In this document: piece by piece, positions 26,952-35,499 of the stretch
How the letters are laid out: each line of letters begins with the position of its first letter
How positions within the stretch are numbered: the stretch's first letter is position 1
NCBI RefSeq assembly: GCF_009728735.1
Contig: NZ_CP024636.1
Span: 2,061,720-2,125,719 of the forward strand
Direction: 5' to 3'
Origin: Pantoea phytobeneficialis
GTDB lineage: Bacteria; Pseudomonadota; Gammaproteobacteria; Enterobacterales; Enterobacteriaceae
Length of the DNA: 64,000 bases
The notes under the pieces: generated by a model
Databases searched by the model: none
Told to the model about the DNA's origin: nothing
Seen by the model: the letters and a program-made list of their open reading frames with translations, nothing else
Made by a program: the position numbers and the translations under genes

Positions 26952-27502
26952 ATGAAAATATCGAATTATGTTGTGCCTTCGATGTGACGCCAGCCGGGGA
27001 TGTTTATCTGTTGGGTCTGATGAATGACAATCGCAAAGTAATACGCTACACCGTGGTCAAAAATGATTTCAAGACCCTCTATTCCGGTGAAGTGAAAAGC
27101 CGCTATGATAGCAATATATTACGCGACTCACGGGAAAACATTGTACCTGGCGACCGTGATGATTTTTATTTTCGTGCCGAATGGAGTTATGATCCTGATT
27201 TCCTGGAAAGCCGTAATTATGGCTCCATCCATCATGTGAAATTGAAAGAACAGCAGAGTGAGACGGTATTTAGCCACAAGGATACCAGTATCAACAGTCT
27301 GTTCCTGAATAAAAACAGCAAGCGTTTATATGCCACAATGGCACCCATCTGGACGCCCGATCAAGGCGAGGCAAAAGTGAAGATTCACAAGATTTGGCAC
27401 CCGCAGGGAGGAAAATTCATGCTGGGTCTGACGGATGATCTCACCAGGCCAGGCACGGTGCAGACGATGGGTGAATCTGTCGCGGTGACGGTCACCCCCT
27501 GA
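26952..27502 (+). pseudogene. Broken propeller-like gene, frameshifted near its start
   Basis: An ATG at 26952 reads MKISNYVVPSM and then stops. The main frame continues without a start as CCAFDVTPAGDVYLLGLM and runs to 27502 (about 172 residues from a GTG at 26984 that has no ribosome site). The body has strand-like repeats (YLLGLMNDNRKVIRY, LYATMAPIWTPDQGEAK) suggestive of a beta-propeller fragment. I do not recognise the family. The join of two frames suggests a deletion or frameshift of a longer gene. The base composition is more AT-rich than neighbours, and the 212-bp gap before it holds no gene. Confidence 0.5.
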
Positions 27503-27668
27503 AGCGTAACCACTTTGTAGCTTTATGTATCAACGCCACCCCCGGACATGCAAGACGACAAAAACCGGGGGGAGCGGAAACGTTGTGAACACAACCAACG
27601 GGTTAAATAACGTCACTGCCAGATGACGCAGTGGTTAATTTCACTCAATCATGTTCACGAGGTTTCTG

Positions 27669-28427
27669 ATGAAAAAGTTCCTGTTTAGTACACTCGCCGC
27701 CGTTATCCTCTCTTCGTCCTGGTCGGCGCTGGCTGCGCCGGTTGACACCGTGGTGTTGGTACACGGTGCGTTCGCCGATGGCAGCAGTTGGAATCAGGTG
27801 ATCCCGCAACTGCAATCCCATCATCTCAAGGTGATCTCCGTTCAGCTGCCGCTGACCTCATTACAAGATGATGTGGCCGCAACCCAGCGTGCGATAGCGC
27901 GTGCGCCGGGTAATGTGGTGCTGGTGGGGCATTCATGGGGCGGTACGGTGATCACCGAAGCCGGGAACGATGCACGCGTCAAAGGTTTGGTATATATCGC
28001 AGCCTTCGCGCCAAACGCCGGGCAATCCACCGGTGAGCTGGCAGGGAGTTATCCACCTCCGGCGGGTAGCGCGGATATCGCCAAAACGCCGGACGGTTTC
28101 CTCTATTTGCCTGCCGCCACGGTGGCGAAGGACTTTGCCGAAGATAGCCCGGCTGCCCGGCAGAAAACCCTGACGGTGACACAAGGACCGATCCGCGCAG
28201 CGGCTTTTGGTGACAAAGTCAGCCAGGCTGCCTGGACGCAAAAACCGAGCTGGTATCTGGTCAGTACCCAGGATCGCATGATCAACCCGGATCTGGAACG
28301 GGCGATGGCACAGCACATTCACGCCCACACCCGCAGCGTGGCCGCCAGTCATACCTCAATGTTGAGCCATCCCACCAGCGTCGCGCAGATCATCACCCAA
28401 GCGGTCGATGGCAGTAACGCCCAATAA
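27669..28427 (+). CDS. Secreted alpha/beta hydrolase (Ser nucleophile)
   Basis: A 252-residue protein. From the ATG at 27669 (GAGG six bases upstream) it has the signal peptide MKKFLFSTLAAVILSSSWSALA. The catalytic fold shows VLVHGAFADGSSW, the nucleophile elbow VGHSWGGTV with Ser, STQDRM with the likely acid, and a late His in ASHTSML. This is the esterase group related to plant-type hydroxynitrile lyase/salicylate esterases. It should be periplasmic. It is 19 bp before the DipZ-like gene and probably co-transcribed. A hairpin CCCCCGG/CCGGGGG (27539-27571) lies upstream. Confidence 0.85.
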   Translation: MKKFLFSTLAAVILSSSWSALAAPVDTVVLVHGAFADGSSWNQVIPQLQSHHLKVISVQLPLTSLQDDVAATQRAIARAPGNVVLVGHSWGGTVITEAGNDARVKGLVYIAAFAPNAGQSTGELAGSYPPPAGSADIAKTPDGFLYLPAATVAKDFAEDSPAARQKTLTVTQGPIRAAAFGDKVSQAAWTQKPSWYLVSTQDRMINPDLERAMAQHIHAHTRSVAASHTSMLSHPTSVAQIITQAVDGSNAQ

Positions 28428-28446
28428 CCCACAGGGGAAAAAACCT

Positions 28447-29634
28447 ATGTCATTCATTATTGCGTTTCTCGCCGGGATGTTGACGTTGCTGAGTCCCTGT
28501 ACGTTGCCGGTGATCCCGTTGGTGTTTGCCAGCGTGCGCGGTAAAAAAGGTCAGATGGTCGCTCTGCTGGTGGGGATGGTGTTGGTCTTCACCGTCGTGT
28601 CTCTGCTGATTTCGGTCGCCAGTAGCTGGGTGGTGCAGGTGACGCAAGCGGGGCGCTGGCTGGCGTTGTTATTCCTGGCACTGACGGCCGTCACGCTGCT
28701 TTCGACGCGGGCGGCCCAGGTAATCACCGCACCCTTGACGCAGTTGGGTAACCGTATCAATGACGCCAGCAATCGACGTAGCGGCCTCGCCGCAGCGCTG
28801 CTGGCGGGGTTGGCGATTGGCATGTTGTGGTCGCCCTGCGCCGGGCCGGTGCTGGGGGCGATTCTCAGCCTGGCGATCACCGCCAAAGATCCCCTCTCCG
28901 TTGGCTCGCTGCTGATTGCCTATGGCAGCGGTTGCGCACTGATGCTGGCGCTGCTGTGGTTTGCCGGGCGGGGATTGCTGGCCCGCCTGCGTCCGGGGTT
29001 GGCGGTAATGACACGTATACGTCAGGGGGCGGGCGTGTTGATGTTGGCTTCGGTGGCGTTACTGGCCAGCGGCAGGCAGGGCGTTTTACAGGCAGTGCCG
29101 CAGTTGGCGCAAAATCTTGAACAGCGCTTAAGCTACTTCCTGCCGGTCAGCGCCCCCAAAATCACCCCGGTGCCGGTGGTCGAGCAGACACACAGCGGCT
29201 TCCCTGGGCTGGAGGGGGGAACCTCCTGGTTCAACAGCGCGCCGCTCAATCGTGCCGATCTGAAAGGTAAAGTGGTGTTGATTGATTTCTGGACCTATGA
29301 CTGCATCAATTGTCAGCATACGCTGCCGCATGTGCGTGACTGGGCGAAGAAATACCAGGCGGAGGGGTTGATGGTCATTGGCGTTCACACGCCAGAGTAT
29401 CCGTGGGAACGCGACCCGGCGGCGGTGGCACGCGCCATCAAGCAGTGGGGATTACCGTATCCGGTGGTGGCCGATAATAACTACGCCATCTGGAATCGTT
29501 TCGGCAATATGTACTGGCCTGCACATTACATTTTCGATGCTCATGGTCAGTTGCGTTACACCGCGTTTGGCGAAGGGGATTACGCCGGGCAGGAAAAGGT
29601 AATTCAGCAACTGTTGCAGGAGGCAAAAGCCTGA
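28447..29634 (+). CDS. dipZ: DipZ-like thiol-redox membrane protein (CcdA plus thioredoxin domain)
   Basis: A 395-residue fusion. Residues 1-240 form a CcdA-like membrane domain with its two intramembrane cysteines in LTLLSPCTLPVIP and GMLWSPCAGPVLGA. Residues about 270-395 form a periplasmic thioredoxin-like domain with active site DCINCQH. Such proteins pass electrons from cytoplasmic thioredoxin to periplasmic disulfides. The upstream in-frame codons from 28408 overlap the hydrolase gene, while the ATG at 28447 has AGGGGA before it. Co-transcription with a secreted hydrolase and nearby two-component genes hints at an envelope role. Confidence 0.87.
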   Translation: MSFIIAFLAGMLTLLSPCTLPVIPLVFASVRGKKGQMVALLVGMVLVFTVVSLLISVASSWVVQVTQAGRWLALLFLALTAVTLLSTRAAQVITAPLTQLGNRINDASNRRSGLAAALLAGLAIGMLWSPCAGPVLGAILSLAITAKDPLSVGSLLIAYGSGCALMLALLWFAGRGLLARLRPGLAVMTRIRQGAGVLMLASVALLASGRQGVLQAVPQLAQNLEQRLSYFLPVSAPKITPVPVVEQTHSGFPGLEGGTSWFNSAPLNRADLKGKVVLIDFWTYDCINCQHTLPHVRDWAKKYQAEGLMVIGVHTPEYPWERDPAAVARAIKQWGLPYPVVADNNYAIWNRFGNMYWPAHYIFDAHGQLRYTAFGEGDYAGQEKVIQQLLQEAKA

Positions 29635-29635
29635 C

Positions 29636-29707
29636 GTAGCGGCGCGATTTATCGCGCTGCTACGTGCGCGGGGCGGTAAAAACCCGCGCGATAAATCGCG
29701 CCGCTAC
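29636..29707. repeat. Inverted pair of REP-like repeats (BIME-like)
   Basis: A forward copy at 29636-29657 and a reverse copy at 29686-29707 are separated by 28 bp. They could fold into one long hairpin between the convergent dipZ-like and aldehyde dehydrogenase genes. The reverse copy contains the dehydrogenase stop codon (CTA on the plus strand at 29704-29706). Confidence 0.88.
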
Positions 29708-31122
29708 GCGACAGTGAGCGCGCGCGATTCCAGAAACGCGGTGATCCCCGCTTGTCCCATCTCGCGTCCGATACCCGAACAACGAAATCCACCAAAGGGC
29801 GCACGGGGTTCATGTGTCAGGGTATTGATCATCACGCGTCCCGCCAGAATCTGCTCACCAATCTGGCGGGCATGGTTTTCATCTGCGCCAATGACCAACG
29901 CCGACAGGCCATATTGGGTATCGTTGGCAATGGCGATCGCTTCCTGCTCATCACGGTAAGTCAGCATGCACAGCACCGGACCGAAGATCTCGTCGCGTGC
30001 AATCGTCATATCATTGCTGACATCGCTGAATAAGGTAGGTTTGACATACCAGCCGTCACGCAGAGCATCTGGTCGTCCGACGCCCCCGGTCAGCAAACGG
30101 GCACCCTGTTGCACGCCGATATCAATGTAGCGCTGGACCCGCTCCCATTGGCGCTGGTTAATCATCGGGCCAATGGTGGTCGCGGCATCTGCCGGAGGCC
30201 CCGAACGCTGGCGCTGCACGGCAGCGGTCAGTTCATGTTCAAACTCCGCTTTCCGATGTTCCGGTACCAGAATACGCGTACCGGCAATACAGGCTTGCCC
30301 GCTGTTGATAAAGCCGGCCTGCACCGCCAGCTCGGCGGCATGACGGGCATCAGCATCAGGTAAAATCAGGGTGGGGGATTTTCCACCCAGTTCCAGCGTG
30401 ACCCGTTTAAAGCTGTCGGCTGCGCTGCGCAAAATGGCTTTACCTGTCTCGGTCGAACCGGTAAAGGAAATTTTCGCCACATCAGCACTGGTGCTGATGG
30501 CGTGGCCCACGCTGGCACCGCGTCCGGTGACGATATTGAATACGCCAGACGGCAATCCGGCGCGATCTAACGCCCTGGTCACCACGTCGGTTTGCCAGAT
30601 GCTGAACTCGCTCGGTTTAATCACCGTGGTACAACCGGCGGCAATGGCGGTCGCCAGTTTATGGCAGATAAATCCGGCGTTGCTGTTCCACGGCGTGATC
30701 AACCCTGCCACCCCCAGTGGCAGCATTTGTACCGTGGCGCGACCCGCCTGCTGCACAAAGGGGTAGGTGCGCAACTCGGTCATCACCTGTTGCACGACAT
30801 CCGCTGGATAGCGCGCCATCCACTGCGAACGTGAAGCGGGGGCACCATATTCTTCGCGAATCGCCTCGTGTAACGCCTCTTCGCTTTGTTGCAGGACCTC
30901 GACCATATTGGCCAGCAACGCCAGGCGATCTGCGACGCTAAGGCGAGAAAAATCGGCAAAGGCAGCTTTGGCCGCCGCAATCGCTTGTAATGCATCGTTT
31001 TCATCTGCCAGCCGGGCTTTGCCGATAACGCTACCGTCAGCAGGTTTGATAATATCCAGCCACTCGGTGCCCGTCGGAGTGACAAAGCGGCCATTGATAT
31101 AGATGTGTTCGAATGAGCGCAT
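29704..31122 (-). CDS. Aldehyde dehydrogenase (NAD(P)-dependent)
   Basis: A 472-residue enzyme of the ALDH superfamily, oxidising an aldehyde to an acid. The general base Glu is in TLELGGKSP and the nucleophile Cys in NSGQACIAGTRI. FTGSTETGKAI and the C-terminal APFGGFRCSGIGREMG are typical. The start MRSFEHIYINGRF at 31122 has AAGGAG upstream; the longer frame adds 15 unrelated residues. It is divergent from a LysR gene that probably controls it. It could supply the semialdehyde dehydrogenase missing from the catabolic island, though it lies 6 kb away. Confidence 0.9.
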   Translation of the reverse strand: MRSFEHIYINGRFVTPTGTEWLDIIKPADGSVIGKARLADENDALQAIAAAKAAFADFSRLSVADRLALLANMVEVLQQSEEALHEAIREEYGAPASRSQWMARYPADVVQQVMTELRTYPFVQQAGRATVQMLPLGVAGLITPWNSNAGFICHKLATAIAAGCTTVIKPSEFSIWQTDVVTRALDRAGLPSGVFNIVTGRGASVGHAISTSADVAKISFTGSTETGKAILRSAADSFKRVTLELGGKSPTLILPDADARHAAELAVQAGFINSGQACIAGTRILVPEHRKAEFEHELTAAVQRQRSGPPADAATTIGPMINQRQWERVQRYIDIGVQQGARLLTGGVGRPDALRDGWYVKPTLFSDVSNDMTIARDEIFGPVLCMLTYRDEQEAIAIANDTQYGLSALVIGADENHARQIGEQILAGRVMINTLTHEPRAPFGGFRCSGIGREMGQAGITAFLESRALTVA

Positions 31123-31230
31123 CAGGGGTTTCTCCTTGTTAGGCGGGTGTACAGAGCAAGGTAGCACGCGGGCACTGGCGCTATAATCCGCCTAACCCTG
31201 CAAAGGGTATTGCGTCTGACGGAATAATCG

Positions 31231-32124
31231 ATGAATCGAACCGGTATCAGTGAACTTGAAATTGTGCTGGCAGTGGCGCGGCGTGGCAGTTTTAGCGGCG
31301 CAGCCAGTGAGCTGGAGATCTCGCCTTCGGCGGTGACCAATGCTGTCGCGGCGCTGGAAAAGCGCCTTGGGGTGCGGCTGTTTAATCGCACCACGCGCAG
31401 CGTCGGGTTAACCGAGGCCGGGCGGCGTTTTACGCAGAAAATCGCTCCGGCGGTGGAGATGATCCGCAGCGCATCTGAAGAAGTTGCTAGCCAGCCCGCC
31501 GATCCTGCCGGGACGTTGCGTATCAATGTGCCGCCGGAAAGTTGTGCGCTGTGGTATGACGACATTCTGCTGCCGTTTCTCGCGCGCTATCCACGTATTC
31601 GCGCGGAGATCCACAGTCAGAAGGAGAAAGTGGATATTGTGGCGGCGGGTTATGACGCGGGTATCCGGCTGGCGGATGATATCCCGGCGGATATGATCGC
31701 GGTGAAGCTGACGCCACCGTTGCAGATGATTCTGGTCGCGTCCCCCGACTATATTTCCCGCTGTGGCGCACCGGAGCAGCCGCAGGCGTTGAGCGATCAT
31801 CCTTGCATCTGCATGCGTATGGCGGATGGCAGCATTTATCGCTGGGAACTGAGCCAGCAGCAGCGTCGCTATAAGGTTCAGGTCGAGCCGCAGTTGGTGG
31901 TGAATGACTTGGCTTCGGCGCAGAAAGCGGTCACCGGGGGATTGGGCATTGCCTGTCTGTCGCAGCGACATGTCGTAGCGGATATACAGGCTGGCAGGTT
32001 GGTGCGCTTAATGCCGGAGTGGCAGGTTAATCTTGGCGAGCTATGTCTTTATTATCCGGGTCACCGCCTGGTGCCACCGGCGTTGAAGGCGCTCACCGGC
32101 TTTGTCCGGGAGAGGTTTACGTAG
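31231..32124 (+). CDS. LysR-family transcriptional regulator
   Basis: A 297-residue regulator with an N-terminal winged helix (FLAVARRGSFSGAASELEI-like segment, SPSAVTNAVAALEKRLGVRL and FNRTTRSVGLTEAG) and a periplasmic-binding-type effector domain of the CrgA/AaeR group. It is divergently placed 108 bp from the aldehyde dehydrogenase gene, the usual arrangement for control of that gene. TATAAT at 31182-31187 is a possible -10 element. Its TAG stop (32122-32124) lies inside a REP-like repeat. Confidence 0.9.
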   Translation: MNRTGISELEIVLAVARRGSFSGAASELEISPSAVTNAVAALEKRLGVRLFNRTTRSVGLTEAGRRFTQKIAPAVEMIRSASEEVASQPADPAGTLRINVPPESCALWYDDILLPFLARYPRIRAEIHSQKEKVDIVAAGYDAGIRLADDIPADMIAVKLTPPLQMILVASPDYISRCGAPEQPQALSDHPCICMRMADGSIYRWELSQQQRRYKVQVEPQLVVNDLASAQKAVTGGLGIACLSQRHVVADIQAGRLVRLMPEWQVNLGELCLYYPGHRLVPPALKALTGFVRERFT

Positions 32125-32142
32125 CGGCGCGATTTATCGCGC
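32121..32142. repeat. REP-like repeat holding stop codons of two convergent genes
   Basis: One canonical 22-bp copy. The TAG of its GTAGC is the LysR stop (plus strand). The TTA in its centre is read as TAA and ends the RES-domain gene on the minus strand. The two coding regions are therefore separated by only nine bases, all within the repeat. Confidence 0.88.
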
Positions 32143-32595
32143 AAAACGTTGATCGAAACGGAAGGGGATCTCCACCGCATTTTTAATCAGGGGCGCAAAT
32201 TGCGGATGCTCGGGGTTGAGCAGGTAATTAAACTCAACCGGCGATAAGGCGCTGGGCACACGTAACGCAACAGATGCCTGGCTGTCGATCCAAAAATCAC
32301 CAAACTCACGCAACGCAGCGGGGGCCTGCGCGGCCGCCCAGTCCTGCGGTAATTGCGCCGCATCAACCCATTGAATTAAATCGTCTGGCACCTCAATGCT
32401 TAACAGGGTGAAGAAATCGAGAATGCTGGCGCTTTGCAGGTGGATAAGGGTTTCCAGCATGGTGAGGGAGGCGGTTTCGGAAGCGTACACCATCGATACG
32501 CCGATGCTGTTCCAGCGACCGCCACCTTCCCTGGCACCGTAGCCGCTCCACGCCGAGCTGAGAAAACGCGTTTTCGTCATCCGATATAACTTCAC
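32134..32595 (-). CDS. RES-domain toxin
   Basis: A 153-residue RES-domain protein, the toxin of Xre/RES toxin-antitoxin systems. Known members deplete NAD+ or modify targets with ADP-ribose. The motif-bearing residues are YRMTKTRFLSSAWSG..., GGRWNSIGVSMVYASE, MLETLIHLQ and a late Ser in RVPSAL. The start overlaps the antitoxin stop by 4 bp. Its last codons, FAR and stop, are encoded by the REP-like repeat, so the natural C-terminus may have been altered by repeat insertion. Activity cannot be judged from sequence alone. Confidence 0.9.
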   Translation of the reverse strand: MKLYRMTKTRFLSSAWSGYGAREGGGRWNSIGVSMVYASETASLTMLETLIHLQSASILDFFTLLSIEVPDDLIQWVDAAQLPQDWAAAQAPAALREFGDFWIDSQASVALRVPSALSPVEFNYLLNPEHPQFAPLIKNAVEIPFRFDQRFAR

Positions 32596-33035
32596 GAATA
32601 GACACCGTGCTCAAGGCGGGTGATCAGTTTCAGCACTTCATAAGCGCCGGTTTCGGAGGAGACTAAATCGCCGGGTTTTTGATTACCGAGGGCGCGCGCA
32701 GGCTCGTTCAACCATTGCAGCGCCTTTTCTCTGTCGCCTTCAAACAGTTCCACGGCGCGATCCATAACGCGAATAAAACGCACCAGACGTTCGCTCTGTT
32801 CCGCAGTAAAACGGTTTTTTAGCCCACGGGTAAAGGTGGTGCCGGGGATGCCGGTCATATGGCGCAGATCAGCCTGCGTAATACGCGCCCATGACACGAT
32901 ACGGCTGGCGACGGAACCCTCGAGACCGGCATCAATCTGGCCCATCAATAGCACGCCATCGGCACTGGTTAACCCGGCGAACTGCCACAAACGCTCTGGC
33001 GTTACAGGGGTGGCCGGGAGAGTGAATTGTTTCAT
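32592..33035 (-). CDS. Xre/MbcA/ParS-type antitoxin (DUF2384)
   Basis: A 147-residue partner of the RES toxin. The central region TQADLRHMTGIPGTTFTRGL is the Xre-like helix-turn-helix. The C-terminal part, with FIRVMDRAVELFEGDREKALQWLN and a final LITRLEHGVYS, is the DUF2384 toxin-binding domain. GGAGG lies six bases before the ATG. Antitoxin before toxin with an ATGA overlap is the standard order. Autorepression is likely through repeats in its own promoter. Confidence 0.9.
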   Translation of the reverse strand: MKQFTLPATPVTPERLWQFAGLTSADGVLLMGQIDAGLEGSVASRIVSWARITQADLRHMTGIPGTTFTRGLKNRFTAEQSERLVRFIRVMDRAVELFEGDREKALQWLNEPARALGNQKPGDLVSSETGAYEVLKLITRLEHGVYS

Positions 33036-33044
33036 TGTGCACCT

Positions 33045-33087
33045 CCATTTGGTGAGTTAATTATAACCATATGGTGATGGAGTGCAA
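33045..33087 (-). promoter_or_regulatory. Promoter and twin operators of the Xre/RES module
   Basis: On the minus strand, TTGCAC (33087-33082), 16 bp and TATAAT (33065-33060) make a strong promoter six bases after the lplA stop codon. ACCATATGGT (33066-33075) is a perfect palindrome in the spacer. CCATATGGTGA (33067-33077) is repeated 22 bp away as CCATTTGGTGA (33045-33055), next to the ribosome site. This fits cooperative repression by antitoxin dimers. Confidence 0.7.
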
Positions 33088-33092
33088 TGTAC

Positions 33093-34109
33093 TCAACGCA
33101 GGCTGGCGAGCAACCATTGCCCCAACTGCGCCAGTTCGGCCTGCTGTTGTGGATATTCACTCTCCAGACGCGTCAGTTGCGCGGCAACGGCTTCCGGGCG
33201 GTATATTACGCCGCTTAAACGTGCTGCCAGCGTTTCCAGCGGTGCCGGATTCAGGCTATCGGTAAAGATCTGGCAACGGCTGATGCTGCCGCGCTCAATG
33301 TCAAAATGGATCTCCACGCCGCCCCAACTAAAACGTTGATCGAGCAGATGGGAGAAATCCGGTGCCTGGCCGAAATTCCACTCCCAACTGCTTTGTTTGG
33401 CAAATTGTTCGGCAAAACCGGGCAAATCAGGCAAGGCCTCAGGGGAGATAAATTCAGGCTGGCACTGATCCTGATAGTACGCGAACCACGACTGCGTGAC
33501 CGCGTCACAAATTTTCGCATAACTGATATCCGGCATCAGTTCGATCAAATTTGCCACGCGTGAGCGCACGGAGCTAATCCCTTTGGCCTGCAATTTTTTG
33601 ATGTCAGGATTGAGATAATCCGCCAGCCGTGACAGATCTGCGTTCATCAGGAAAGTACCGTGATGGAAACCGCGATCGGGTGTTTCGCGGTAGGCTGAGC
33701 CGGAAATCTTGCGCACATCGCCCGCCACATTGACCACGATATCATTACGACCCGAAGCCTCTGCGCTGATGCCAAGACTCGCCAGCGCGTGCAGGATAAT
33801 CGCGGTCGAGACGCTTTTATCATATTCCGGTTTGCCAGCCATAAAGGTAAAGCAGCAGTTACCCAAATCGTGAAACACCGCGCCACCGCCACTGCTGCGG
33901 CGCGCCAGTTTGATGTGATCTTCCGCCATGCGCCGGGTGTTGCACTCTTTCCACGGATTCTGCGCACGCCCAATCACAATGGTTTCCGCGTTTTGCCAGA
34001 GAAACAACACGCGCTGGGTGGTGGGCATCTGGCGGAAAATACAATCTTCCACCGCAAGGTTAAACCAGGGGTCGTTTGATTGGGACACTAACAAGCGCAA
34101 ACTCGTCAT
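33093..34109 (-). CDS. lplA: Lipoate-protein ligase A
   Basis: A 338-residue enzyme, equal in length to E. coli LplA and very close along its sequence. It activates free lipoate with ATP and attaches it to 2-oxoacid dehydrogenase and glycine cleavage proteins. Signatures are [28 protein letters not shown] and [18 protein letters not shown], with the accessory C-terminal domain beginning near [17 protein letters not shown]. The ATG at 34109 has GGAG six bases upstream; the longer frame adds 23 unsupported residues. The Xre/RES module follows on the same strand with its own promoter. Confidence 0.97.
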   Translation of the reverse strand: MTSLRLLVSQSNDPWFNLAVEDCIFRQMPTTQRVLFLWQNAETIVIGRAQNPWKECNTRRMAEDHIKLARRSSGGGAVFHDLGNCCFTFMAGKPEYDKSVSTAIILHALASLGISAEASGRNDIVVNVAGDVRKISGSAYRETPDRGFHHGTFLMNADLSRLADYLNPDIKKLQAKGISSVRSRVANLIELMPDISYAKICDAVTQSWFAYYQDQCQPEFISPEALPDLPGFAEQFAKQSSWEWNFGQAPDFSHLLDQRFSWGGVEIHFDIERGSISRCQIFTDSLNPAPLETLAARLSGVIYRPEAVAAQLTRLESEYPQQQAELAQLGQWLLASLR

Positions 34110-34353
34110 ACCGGACTCCGTTTCCATCATCAATGCGCCTGATGTTAAGCCATCCGCCACCAGTGAGCCAGTGCACAATCCTGGATTAAACTTTTTGCGC
34201 TAAAAAACACTAACCCATTGAAATGGTGTGCCCTTTGTCAGGATGCCCAAAGCGTGTCGGGCAATCACACATTACCCGGCGGCATAATGCCGCCTATATC
34301 TGTAGGCGGTGAAGCAGCCTGCCTGGGGTTGCTCCTGAATCGCGGAGATAATA

Positions 34354-35466
34354 ATGAAAATTGCTCTACGTCTGGCGTTGCTTACGGCGCTGACTTTTAG
34401 TGCGCCATTGCTGGCGCAAACCTTTGTTTATGTATCCGAAGCCAGTGACGGCAACATTGCCCGTTACAGTCTGAATGAGAAAACCGGCGCGCTGACCTTA
34501 CTCGGGCAAACCTCCGCAGGGGGGAAAGTGATGCCGATGGCGCTGAGCGCCGATCATCATCGCTTGTACGCCGCGATCCGCAGCCAGCCCTTAAGGTTGA
34601 TGAGTTGGACGATTGATGCGCAAAACGGCGATTTGTTGCAGGCCAACGAAACCCCGGCCGCAGCCAGTTATCCCTATATCAGCACCGACAGTCAGGGGCG
34701 TTTTCTGTTGGGTTCTTCCTATGATGGCGATGTGGTGCACGTTTATCGCCTGGCGGCTGACGGCAAGGTTATTGCACCGCCGGTGGCCGCGTATAAAACC
34801 GGCCATGCCGCGCACTCGGTGATTAGCGATGCAACCGGCCGTTCAGTTTATGTTGGCAACCTCGGGACCGACCGGGTGTTACAACTCAATCTTACCCCGG
34901 ACGGCAGCCTGACGCCGATTGGCAGCGGTTTTGTTGCAACGGAAGCCGAGAATGGTGCGCGTCATTCCGTCATGTCGCCGGATAACCGTTATCTGTACAA
35001 CATTGGTGAGATGGGCGGCATCATTACGCAATTTCAGCGCCAGCCCAACGGTGCGTTGAAAAAAATCGCCGAGTGGCCCAACGCAGTGGCAGCGCAATAT
35101 CATCTGCAACATGGTCGTGAGCGCCTGGCCGATTACAACGATCCCACGCCGCGTATCTGGTCGGCGGATATCCGTATCACCCCGAATGGTCGTTTCTTGT
35201 ATGTGACCGAACGCACCAGTAGCACGGTGACGGGTTATCGCGTCAATAAGCAGGATGGCAAATTAACCTTAATCGGCAGCTGGCCGGTGGAAAAACAGCC
35301 GCGCGGCATTGCGATTTCGCCCGATGGACGCTGGTTGATTGCCAGCGGAGAGAAAAGCAACGTCACCGGCAGCTACGCCATTAATCGACGCAGTGGGGTG
35401 CTCAAACGCGTTGGCAGCGCACCCGCTGGCGGCGATGCGAACTGGGTGACGGTGGTGAGTTACTGA
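34354..35466 (+). CDS. Secreted lactonase-type seven-bladed propeller protein
   Basis: A 370-residue protein with signal peptide MKIALRLALLTALTFSAPLLA, followed by repeated blades with YVSEASDGNIARYSLNEKTG, YVGNLGTDRVL and YVTERTSSTVTGYRVN. It matches the 6-phosphogluconolactonase (YbhE/Pgl) family fold, but export to the periplasm suggests another lactone or a binding role. The upstream region contains a hairpin GGCGGCA/TGCCGCC (34278-34294) of unknown meaning. It is followed by a perfect REP-like hairpin shared with the convergent lhr gene. Confidence 0.82.
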   Translation: MKIALRLALLTALTFSAPLLAQTFVYVSEASDGNIARYSLNEKTGALTLLGQTSAGGKVMPMALSADHHRLYAAIRSQPLRLMSWTIDAQNGDLLQANETPAAASYPYISTDSQGRFLLGSSYDGDVVHVYRLAADGKVIAPPVAAYKTGHAAHSVISDATGRSVYVGNLGTDRVLQLNLTPDGSLTPIGSGFVATEAENGARHSVMSPDNRYLYNIGEMGGIITQFQRQPNGALKKIAEWPNAVAAQYHLQHGRERLADYNDPTPRIWSADIRITPNGRFLYVTERTSSTVTGYRVNKQDGKLTLIGSWPVEKQPRGIAISPDGRWLIASGEKSNVTGSYAINRRSGVLKRVGSAPAGGDANWVTVVSY

Positions 35467-35471
35467 CTTTC

Positions 35472-35499
35472 GTAGCGGCGCGATAAATCGCGCCGCTAC
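35472..35499. repeat. Perfect REP-like hairpin between convergent genes
   Basis: Arms GTAGCGGCGCGAT and ATCGCGCCGCTAC (13 bp each) flank AA. It begins 5 bases after the lactonase stop, and its last base is also the final base of the lhr stop codon. It is well placed as a bidirectional terminator or 3' end stabiliser. Confidence 0.88.

Noticed and set aside
29704..32124. ALDH and LysR as part of the aromatic island
   Set aside because: They lack the shared dyad motif and are separated by 6 kb of unrelated genes. Only a loose functional link is possible.
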